Source: Spirosoma agri (GTDB lineage Bacteria; Bacteroidota; Bacteroidia; Cytophagales; Spirosomataceae). From it: a stretch of 64,000 nt of DNA. The notes under the pieces were generated by a model that was not told where the DNA came from, searched no databases, and saw only the letters and a list, made by a program, of their open reading frames with translations. A program made the position numbers and the translations under genes. The stretch spans positions 1,612,001-1,676,000 of the forward strand of contig NZ_JAAGNZ010000002.1 in assembly GCF_010747415.1 (NCBI RefSeq), read 5' to 3'. How positions within the stretch are numbered: the first letter of the stretch is position 1; each line of letters starts with the position of its first letter. Shown piece by piece: positions 34,856 to 41,552 of this stretch.

Positions 34856-36036
34856 CCCAATATACGCGTTAACTGGTCAACGAGCGAATCGATTTCGTCT
34901 TGTGTGTTGTAATAGTGGGGCGAAATACGGAGGGCGGCTGTTGTCATTCCTTTGCGATCGAAATCCAGAATGGCCGCACCATGCGTACTGAGTGAGGTGT
35001 TGATTTGCTCAGTTTGTAAGGCAGTTCGCAGGTCGGCAGCTGGTTTACGATCGCAGGTCAGTGTGATGATACTGGCGAGTCGTTCACCTTCGTCCAGCAA
35101 CCGTACACCCGGAAGTTGGGCCAGTCGGGGTGTTAATAACTCGACTAGTTCGGTGTTACGCCTGGCGATCACGTCGAGGCCGATGTTCAGCGCGTACCGA
35201 TTTGCTTCGGCAGCACCCAGCATCAGCGCGGGGGAAAATTCCCAGTCTTCGAACCGTTTGGCCGTTGGCGCTACGCGGAAGGTATCGGCCGTTTCCCAGG
35301 ACGCGCCACTGAGGTCAATGAATAGCGGTGCCAGTTGGCTGGTCAGTACATTGTCGGAAACATAAAGAAAGCCAAGGCCGCGTGGACCCCGCAGAAATTT
35401 TCGGCAGGTAGCCGTCAGAAAATCGCAGTGAATCTGTAATACATCGACGGGCAACTGGCCCACCGACTGGCAGGCATCGACCAGATAGAGTACGTCATGT
35501 TCCTGACAAAGCTGCCCAATGGCTTCAACCGGCTGGATCAGGCCCGAGTTGGTTGGAATGTGCGTAACGGCAACGAGTTTAGGACGAAGCGTTTTTATTT
35601 TCTGCGCCATGTCGTTCACCGAAACACCGCCCAGCGGATCATCAATAGCCCGAACGACTTTGATTCCGTATCGTTTCTGCAATGACAGAAAGGCAAGCTG
35701 GTTCGAGACGTAATCGTTGATGGTTGTCAGAATCACATCGCCCCGCTCAAACGGAATTGACGACAGGGCTCGGGCGTACGCATCCGTGGCATTGGCTGTT
35801 CCGGCAATGTGGTCGGCTGTCGTGTTCAGCAAATCCGCCGTAGACCTATAAAAGTCGTGAATGGCTTCTTTTCGACGTTCAGCCGCTTCGTACCCACCCA
35901 TTTCGGCTTCCAGCAAAATGTGGCTGGTAATTGCATCAATAACCGGCTTTGGCATGAGTGCAGCCCCGGCGTTATTGAAGTGGGCAACATGCTGAACGCC
36001 GGGTGTGTCAGCGCGGATAGTAGAAAGATCGAACAT
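34852..36036 (-). CDS. Class V aminotransferase-fold PLP enzyme
   Basis: About 394 residues of the cysteine desulfurase / isopenicillin-N epimerase-like fold. HFNNAGAALMPKPV forms the N-terminal loop, YLVDACQSVGQLPVDV carries the PLP-ring Asp, and TATCRKFLRGPRGLGFLY holds the PLP Lys. No active-site Cys loop of an IscS type is recognised, so substrate and reaction are open. ATG 36036 is chosen; a GTG at 36060 overlapping the upstream PIN stop would add eight residues and is also plausible. It is in the his run by position, but no histidine role is known. Confidence 0.85.
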   Translation of the reverse strand: MFDLSTIRADTPGVQHVAHFNNAGAALMPKPVIDAITSHILLEAEMGGYEAAERRKEAIHDFYRSTADLLNTTADHIAGTANATDAYARALSSIPFERGDVILTTINDYVSNQLAFLSLQKRYGIKVVRAIDDPLGGVSVNDMAQKIKTLRPKLVAVTHIPTNSGLIQPVEAIGQLCQEHDVLYLVDACQSVGQLPVDVLQIHCDFLTATCRKFLRGPRGLGFLYVSDNVLTSQLAPLFIDLSGASWETADTFRVAPTAKRFEDWEFSPALMLGAAEANRYALNIGLDVIARRNTELVELLTPRLAQLPGVRLLDEGERLASIITLTCDRKPAADLRTALQTEQINTSLSTHGAAILDFDRKGMTTAALRISPHYYNTQDEIDSLVDQLTRILG

Positions 36037-36056
36037 GAGTGGGCGGTGAAAAGAAT

Positions 36057-36425
36057 TCACAAAACGGAAGCCATCGGAATAATCTCCAGGCCAGCGATGT
36101 CATCAAAATCAGCGGTATTATTCGTCAGAATGGGTAGCTTATAGAGACTGGCGGTAGCGGCAATGATCGAATCGCCAAGCGAGCGTTTCCGCTGCTGACG
36201 TAACCGTATGGCTCCGGCAATGACGGCATTGGTAATTGGAAGTATAGACGTTGCCAGTATCAGCTGCTCCAATTCTTCCTTATCGACTGGTTTGAGACGA
36301 TGATAACCCAAAACTTCGAGTTTTGTAATCAACGAAACATAGAGCTGTCGTCCGGCCAGAAAGTCCAGTAAACGGTCGTAATCGGGGTTAACCGCGTAAA
36401 TGAGAATGTTACTATCAATTATCAT
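36057..36425 (-). CDS. VapC-like PIN toxin
   Basis: A 122-residue PIN-domain ribonuclease. The metal-site acids are visible: Asp4 in MIIDSNILIYA, Glu in LITKLEVLGYH, Asp in RSLGDSIIAATA and Asp in NNTADFDDIAG. This layout is that of VapC toxins. Its start overlaps the antitoxin stop by four bases (ATGA). The pair lies inside the histidine operon between hisD and hisC. Confidence 0.88.
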   Translation of the reverse strand: MIIDSNILIYAVNPDYDRLLDFLAGRQLYVSLITKLEVLGYHRLKPVDKEELEQLILATSILPITNAVIAGAIRLRQQRKRSLGDSIIAATASLYKLPILTNNTADFDDIAGLEIIPMASVL

Positions 36426-36664
36426 TCCTCGCGCCCGTCAAGTACACGATCCCAACTGCGTACTTCGCGTTGCCATTCCAATGGATCTCCGAATGAATCA
36501 ACTACGCCACCCCGAGACGCAATTTGCCGGGCAATATCAGCGAATGTCTGGTTTCGACTTTCCTCATTCCGCTTATCGATAAGTCTTGCGTTCAACTTGG
36601 GCAGCAGTTGCATCAGCAGGGCTTCATCTTCAGGCGTGTCAATTTCGATCAATAGCTGACTCAT
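36422..36664 (-). CDS. Antitoxin partner of the VapC-like toxin
   Basis: An 80-residue acidic and helical protein (MSQLLIEIDTPEDEALLMQL...) with a C-terminal Trp-containing tail (DPLEWQREVRSWDRVLDG) that could be the toxin-binding part. No clear DNA-binding motif can be named. Overlap with the toxin start and the position support the antitoxin role. It begins 29 bases after the hisD stop, so it is probably transcribed with the his genes. Confidence 0.7.
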   Translation of the reverse strand: MSQLLIEIDTPEDEALLMQLLPKLNARLIDKRNEESRNQTFADIARQIASRGGVVDSFGDPLEWQREVRSWDRVLDGREE

Positions 36665-36693
36665 GGTTTCCGGTTTTTAGCAAGATAACAAAA

Positions 36694-37983
36694 TCAGGCT
36701 GGATTTGCTTCGGCCAGACTCGCGAGCCGGAGACTGACGGCCCGTTTGTGCGCGTCGAGCGACTCAGCTTCGGCCATGGCTTCGACTACGGGGCCTAGAG
36801 CCTGTAAACCAGCAGGTGTAATATGCTGCACTGTGATCTTTTTTACGAAACTGTCCAGCGAAACGCCACTGTAGGCTCGGGCAAACCCATTGGTTGGCAA
36901 CGTATGGTTCGTCCCTGACGCGTAATCACCGGCTGATTCGGGAGTGTAATTGCCAAGGAAAATAGACCCGGCATTCACGATCTGTTCTGCCACCGTTTCC
37001 GCGTTTTCGATGCTCAGAATCAGGTGTTCGGCAGCGTAGGCGTTCAACAGATCAATCGCGTCAGCCTGCGTATCGACCAGAATTGCCTTGCTATTTTCCA
37101 AAGCTTTGGTTGCCAGATCGTGTCGGGACAGTCTCCCCAACTGCGTTGGTAACGCCAGATTGACCAACTCGACCAGTCGTTTGCTGGTCGAAACCAGCAA
37201 TACCTGACTATCAGCACCGTGTTCGGCCTGCGACAGCAAATCAGCGGCCACGAAAGCTGGAACTGCTGAATCGTCCGCGTACACGGCTACTTCGCTTGGG
37301 CCAGCGGGCATGTCGATGGCTATGCCCTCTTTGGCAACCAGCATCTTGGCGGACGTCACGTATTGATTCCCCGGCCCGAAGATCTTATAAACTTGCGGGA
37401 TCGATTCTGTTCCATAAGCCATTGCGGCAATGGCTTGTGCGCCACCGATGCGAAACACCTTCGTGATACCAACCAATTTGGCGGCAAAATAAATGGCCGG
37501 GTGATTGCTGGGCGTGCAAAGTACAACCTCACGGCACCCCGCCAGTTGAGCAGGGACACCGAGCATAAGGACCGTACTGAACAAGGGAGCCGTACCACCT
37601 GGTATATAGAGCCCGACTTTTTCGATGCCCACGCTTCGACGCCAGCACGTTACGCCCGGCATCGTCTCGATCTTTTCGATTGGCTGTTTCTGCCGTTCAT
37701 GAAACGTCCAGATGTTAAGGTAAGCCTGCTGAATGGCTGCCTTTAACTCATCGCTCAGCTGCGCTTCTGCCGCATCGAGTTCGTCCAGCGGGACTTCCAG
37801 ACCCTTGACTGACAGGTCAATACGATCAAACTTTTTGGCTAACTCAACCAAAGCCGCGTCGCCCCCAGCACGCACCTGCGCCAAAATTGGAGCAACGGCC
37901 GCTTCGATCTGCTGCGTGGACTGCACCGGTCGGGCCAGTAAATCAGGCCATTCGGAGCGATCGGGAAAAGGGATGATCTTCAT
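36694..37983 (-). CDS. hisD: Histidinol dehydrogenase
   Basis: A 429-residue zinc enzyme carrying out the last two oxidations of histidine synthesis. Signature segments: GVTCWRRSVGIEKVGLYIPG, GGAQAIAAMAYGTE, MPAGPSEVAVYADD, LLSQAEHGADSQ with ligand and catalytic Gln/His, and SAGDYASGTNHTLPT. Length is normal. It lies 69 bases downstream of hisG and 29 bases upstream of the toxin-antitoxin pair. Confidence 0.96.
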   Translation of the reverse strand: MKIIPFPDRSEWPDLLARPVQSTQQIEAAVAPILAQVRAGGDAALVELAKKFDRIDLSVKGLEVPLDELDAAEAQLSDELKAAIQQAYLNIWTFHERQKQPIEKIETMPGVTCWRRSVGIEKVGLYIPGGTAPLFSTVLMLGVPAQLAGCREVVLCTPSNHPAIYFAAKLVGITKVFRIGGAQAIAAMAYGTESIPQVYKIFGPGNQYVTSAKMLVAKEGIAIDMPAGPSEVAVYADDSAVPAFVAADLLSQAEHGADSQVLLVSTSKRLVELVNLALPTQLGRLSRHDLATKALENSKAILVDTQADAIDLLNAYAAEHLILSIENAETVAEQIVNAGSIFLGNYTPESAGDYASGTNHTLPTNGFARAYSGVSLDSFVKKITVQHITPAGLQALGPVVEAMAEAESLDAHKRAVSLRLASLAEANPA

Positions 37984-38052
37984 TTTTTTTCAGGAGTGGG
38001 CGGTAAGGAATGCCGAGACGCGTATACGCGGTTCATTCGTTACTACTTGTTC

Positions 38053-38913
38053 TCAATAAATCATTTTCTCAATGGGAATCACCAAAATTCCTTCGGCACC
38101 AGCGGCCCGAATCGCTTCGATGTTTTCCCAAAATTCATTTTCGTTCAACACCGAATGCACCGAACTCCAGCCCTCGGTCGCCAGTGGGGTTACCGTCGGA
38201 CTTTTCATGCCTGGCAGTAAGCCTGTAATCTGATCGAGAGCGTGGTTTGGCGCATTCAGAACGATGTATTTATTATTCTTGGCGGCCTGCACCGACTTAA
38301 TACGGAACAGGAGCTTATCGACTAACGCCTGTTTGTCGGCATCCAGTTCTTGGCGGGCAATCAAAATGGCTTCTGACCGAAAAATGGTTTCGACTTCCTT
38401 TAAGCCATTACTCAACAGCGTACTGCCGGAGCTAACGATGTCGCAAACAGCCTCGGCCAATCCGATGCTCGGCGCAATCTCGACCGATCCACTAATTTCG
38501 TGAATTTCCGCCCGAACGCCCTGTCCAGCGAGGTAATTGCCAAGCAGATTAGGATAAGATGTCGCAATATTTTTACCGTCCAGACTCTCGATTCCCGTCC
38601 AGTCGCTGCCCCGCGGAATGGCAATCGACAGGCGGCACTTCGAAAAGCCCAGTTTATGAATCGTTTGCACCGGGCGGCCTGTTTCGACGGCTACATTCTC
38701 GCCAACGATACCCAGATCGGCCACGCCATCCTCAACGTAACCAGGAATATCGTCGTCGCGGAGAAAAAGAAATTCAGCGGGGAAGTTGGAAGAAACCGAT
38801 TTGAGCTTGCCGGTTCCGTAATCGAAACGAATCCCGCATTCTTTGAAAAGCTGGTACGAATCTTCGCTCAGCCGACCGGATTTTTGTAAGGCAATGCGTA
38901 ATACAGAGGACAT
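38053..38913 (-). CDS. hisG: ATP phosphoribosyltransferase (long form)
   Basis: A 286-residue HisG catalysing the first, feedback-controlled step of histidine synthesis. LRIALQKSGRLSEDS, DDIPGYVEDGVADLGIVGEN and IAPSIGLAEAVCDIVSSGST form the catalytic part. The roughly 70-residue extension ending AEGILVIPIEKMIY is the histidine-binding regulatory domain of the long (HisZ-independent) form. It heads the minus-strand his run; candidate promoter elements lie upstream at 39037-39044 and 39157-39187. The 435 bases upstream contain no convincing gene. Confidence 0.96.
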   Translation of the reverse strand: MSSVLRIALQKSGRLSEDSYQLFKECGIRFDYGTGKLKSVSSNFPAEFLFLRDDDIPGYVEDGVADLGIVGENVAVETGRPVQTIHKLGFSKCRLSIAIPRGSDWTGIESLDGKNIATSYPNLLGNYLAGQGVRAEIHEISGSVEIAPSIGLAEAVCDIVSSGSTLLSNGLKEVETIFRSEAILIARQELDADKQALVDKLLFRIKSVQAAKNNKYIVLNAPNHALDQITGLLPGMKSPTVTPLATEGWSSVHSVLNENEFWENIEAIRAAGAEGILVIPIEKMIY

Positions 38914-39036
38914 TACTGAATGTATGATGTGTGATGCATGAGAACCCTCATACAGATCGTGATGCGTTTGGTGAGCATGACTACTGCCATTCCGCTGAAC
39001 ACAGTGGCATCAGGATACAACTAATTGATTTGGGGG

Positions 39037-39044
39037 CAAAAGTA
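39037..39044 (-). promoter_or_regulatory. Putative -7 element upstream of hisG (proximal copy)
   Basis: On the minus strand this reads TACTTTTG followed by CCCCCA, about 124 bases upstream of hisG. The same 14 bases (TGGGGGCAAAAGTA on the plus strand, 39031-39044) recur at 39151-39164. No TTG at the -33 spacing was found for this copy. Confidence 0.35.
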
Positions 39045-39156
39045 CGCGAAAAACGGGGAAGAACGCGTTGGCAGACCAGCACAGAAGCTTATCGGCCCAG
39101 ATGGGAGCGACGATGTCGAAACGTAGATGCTATGGCCCGTTGGGAAATCATGGGGG

Positions 39157-39187
39157 CAAAAGTAAACGGACAGGCGGAAAAGAACAA
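39157..39187 (-). promoter_or_regulatory. Putative promoter upstream of hisG (distal copy)
   Basis: On the minus strand TTG (39187-39185), 20 bases, then TACTTTTG (39164-39157) matches the TTG-N17-23-TAnnTTTG pattern. It is about 244 bases upstream of the hisG ATG, so the transcript would carry a long leader. Confidence 0.4.
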
Positions 39188-39255
39188 GACTTTTGCGTTT
39201 ATAGTCCTTTTTTCATTCACCTGCCGTAGCATAGTATCGATCTGCGAATACTAGT

Positions 39256-39276
39256 GTAGCGCGGGTGGAAACCCGC
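39256..39276. repeat. REP-like half element
   Basis: GTAGC then GCGGGT-GGAA-ACCCGC, a 6-bp palindrome with the same GTAGC/GTAAC lead as the larger copies at 15258 and 44083. No matching second arm was found nearby. It lies in the intergenic region between hisG and the HigA-like remnant. Confidence 0.55.
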
Positions 39277-39348
39277 AATTTCACTTCATTAGTAGTACAT
39301 TTACACGCACGCTATACTACGTTCACAAGTTAGTCAACCGAGCCTGTC

Positions 39349-39720
39349 ATGATTCTAACCATAGAAACACTCCGCGACTATAAGCAGGTTATGGCGGTGA
39401 TCGAAACACAGTTAGCGAAGGGTTCGGCCAACATGACCGAAACCGATCTGGCTGAATTGCAACGCCTTTCACTACTAGCCGAACACTATGAAGAGGAGCA
39501 TTACCCAATGCCTGTTGAGCTAGCTACATTACCAGAAATGATTTGACTACAAATGGTTCAGGAGCATCTCAACCAGCGTGATACGGCCAGCGTTTTAGGT
39601 ATTACTGAAATGCGACTTTCGGAGGTCCTGGCCGGGAAACGTAAGGTGAACATGGATTTGACAAAGCGCTTGTACGATAAGCTTCATATCAGAGCCGATT
39701 ACATCTTGAAAATGGCCTGA
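39349..39720 (+). pseudogene. HigA-like antitoxin split by an in-frame TGA
   Basis: Read through, the frame encodes 123 residues with the layout of HigA antitoxins: an N-terminal dimer part (MILTIETLRDYKQVMAVIE) and a C-terminal XRE helix-turn-helix (VLGITEMRLSEVLAGKRKVN) ending RADYILKMA. A TGA at 39544-39546 interrupts it between PEMI and LQMVQEHLNQ, exactly where the two domains join, with no frame change. Either the gene is a nonsense pseudogene or the HTH half is made separately from the ATG at 39553 (55 residues). No HigB toxin frame is found upstream. Confidence 0.75.
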
Positions 39721-39738
39721 TAATCTTATCAGGCTTTT
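39715..39738 (+). terminator. Rho-independent terminator after the HigA-like frame
   Basis: GCCTGATAA (39715-39723) and TTATCAGGC (39726-39734) are exact complements around a two-base gap (in practice a four-base loop), followed by TTTT. The hairpin includes the stop codon at 39718-39720. Confidence 0.6.
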
Positions 39739-39741
39739 GGT

Positions 39742-39749
39742 TATATTTG
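39742..39749 (+). promoter_or_regulatory. Putative -7 element of the DEAD-box helicase gene
   Basis: TATATTTG fits TAnnTTTG and lies 69 bases before the proposed TTG start at 39819, just after the terminator. No TTG at -33 spacing is present. Confidence 0.4.
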
Positions 39750-39818
39750 TTTCAAATCAAGCGGTTTGCTGACCAGGAAATCAAGGTCAGCTGTTTTTCA
39801 CCCTCACTAGCTGATACC

Positions 39819-41324
39819 TTGACATTTCAGGAATTTAATCTTCACGACGACCTGCTGGCCGGCGTGGATGCCATGAATTACTTAAAGGCCACGCCCATTC
39901 AGGAGCTGGCTATCCCCAAAATTTTGGCCGGGCGTGATCTGATCGCCAGTGCGCAGACGGGCACCGGCAAAACAGCGGCCTATCTGATCCCGCTCCTCGA
40001 CCGAATCTCGCACACGGACCACGATCATACCAGCACGCTTATTCTGGTGCCCACGCGCGAACTGGCCAAGCAGATTGATGAGCAGGTCGAAGGATTCGGT
40101 TATTTCGTTCAGGCTAATAGCATTGCCATATATGGTGGAGGCAAAGGCGACGATTGGGACAAACAACGCAAAGCGCTCGAAACCGGAGCCGACATTATCA
40201 TCGCCACACCGGGCCGGCTCATTGCCCACATGCAGCTAGGCTATGTCAACTTCGATCAAATCGATTACCTGGTACTCGATGAAGCGGATAAAATGCTGGA
40301 TATGGGTTTCTCCGACGATATTCTGAATATTGTCAACAAGCTGCCCACCAAGCGACAGACACTGCTGTTTTCGGCGACGATGCCCAATAAGATCCGGGAG
40401 TTTTCGAGTCGTATCCTGATCGAACCCGAAGAGATTCGGTTAGCCGTATCGAAACCCGCTGCGGGTATCGATCAGCAATTTTATCTGGCCTTCGATAACC
40501 AGAAACTACCCTTGCTGGCGCATCTGATCAAAAACAGCGCGACACCCGTGCAGAGCATGGTTCTGTTCACATCCCGGAAATCGGAAGTAAACGGTATCGT
40601 TCGGGCATTGAGTAAACTTGGTTATGAAGCGCGGGGAATCAGTTCCGATCTCGACCAGGACGACCGCGAAGTTGTGCTGCGCGACTTCAAGAACAAAGCC
40701 TTCCCGATACTGGTCGCCACCGACGTATTATCGCGGGGAATTGACATCGACAACCTTACGCACGTTGTGAACTACGACATTCCGCGTGATGCCGAAGATT
40801 ACGTACACCGGATTGGTCGGACGGCGCGGGCTGCCACTACGGGCACGGCTATTACGTTCATCAGCGATCAGGATCAGAACCGGATCGTGAGTATCGAGAA
40901 ACTCATTGAGCGGGAAGTCGAGAAACGGTCGATAACCGAAGAGTTAGGCATGGGAAAATCACCCGTGTTCGATCCCCGGCGGTTTAGTGGCCTTCGCGGG
41001 AAACCGGGTTTCGATCGGGGTAAGGGCCGAGGTAAAGGACGCGACGGTCAACCGCGATCCGAAACCGGCGCATCGACCGCCGAACGGCCACAGCGGGACA
41101 ACCGCCGACCTCGTCCTGAAAGTGCTAAACCAGTGGCTGACGCATCGGTAACGGTAAGCAGCCCGACTGAAGGAAGTGTTCAACCCGTTGTTGATGGTTC
41201 GGCATCGGACAAGCCAAAACGTCGGAAAAAACGTCGGCGCGGACCAAAGGGTGAAAAACGCGAGGATGGCGCTGCCGGATCGCGCGAAAGCCAGTCGTCA
41301 GCACCGATGCCCGTTGGCGAATAG
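39819..41324 (+). CDS. DEAD-box ATP-dependent RNA helicase
   Basis: About 501 residues. All core motifs are present: Q-motif ATPIQELAIP, I AQTGTGKT, Ia PTRELA, Ib TPGR, II DEAD, III SAT, V ATDVLSRGIDI and VI HRIGRTAR. The C-terminal 110 residues are basic and disordered-looking (Gly/Arg/Lys rich, KRRKKRRRGPKGEKR), typical of RhlE-like helicases that bind RNA. The frame is open to a TTG at 39747, but TTG 39819 gives MTFQEFNLHDDLLAGV, the usual family N-terminus. Roles in ribosome assembly or cold growth are typical of the family. Confidence 0.92.
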   Translation: MTFQEFNLHDDLLAGVDAMNYLKATPIQELAIPKILAGRDLIASAQTGTGKTAAYLIPLLDRISHTDHDHTSTLILVPTRELAKQIDEQVEGFGYFVQANSIAIYGGGKGDDWDKQRKALETGADIIIATPGRLIAHMQLGYVNFDQIDYLVLDEADKMLDMGFSDDILNIVNKLPTKRQTLLFSATMPNKIREFSSRILIEPEEIRLAVSKPAAGIDQQFYLAFDNQKLPLLAHLIKNSATPVQSMVLFTSRKSEVNGIVRALSKLGYEARGISSDLDQDDREVVLRDFKNKAFPILVATDVLSRGIDIDNLTHVVNYDIPRDAEDYVHRIGRTARAATTGTAITFISDQDQNRIVSIEKLIEREVEKRSITEELGMGKSPVFDPRRFSGLRGKPGFDRGKGRGKGRDGQPRSETGASTAERPQRDNRRPRPESAKPVADASVTVSSPTEGSVQPVVDGSASDKPKRRKKRRRGPKGEKREDGAAGSRESQSSAPMPVGE

Positions 41325-41346
41325 GTGACTGGTTTATAATCTACTA

Positions 41347-41382
41347 AGGGCAGGAAGGAGAAATTCTTCCTGCCCTTTTTTT
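41347..41382 (+). terminator. Rho-independent terminator of the DEAD-box gene
   Basis: AGGGCAGGAAG (41347-41357) pairs with CTTCCTGCCCT (41366-41376) around an 8-base loop and is followed by a run of seven T (41376-41382). Confidence 0.9.
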
Positions 41383-41552
41383 ATTTCCGGGCGTCGAAAG
41401 CGGACTCCTCCCTGACAAACCTCATTTCGCAGGGAACTTCGCGGCAAACCCGTTCTCTGATGGCCGTGTAGTAAAACGCGTAAGTAAAGGTTCTCCGAAA
41501 AGTGGTTTGTATACACGGAAGACCTTATTCTGAGTAAAACCAGTTAGCCTCA

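Noticed and set aside
38931-39254. 107-residue plus-strand frame upstream of the HigA-like remnant
   Set aside because: It has no recognisable domain, odd composition, and covers both candidate hisG promoter elements; it looks like chance coding.
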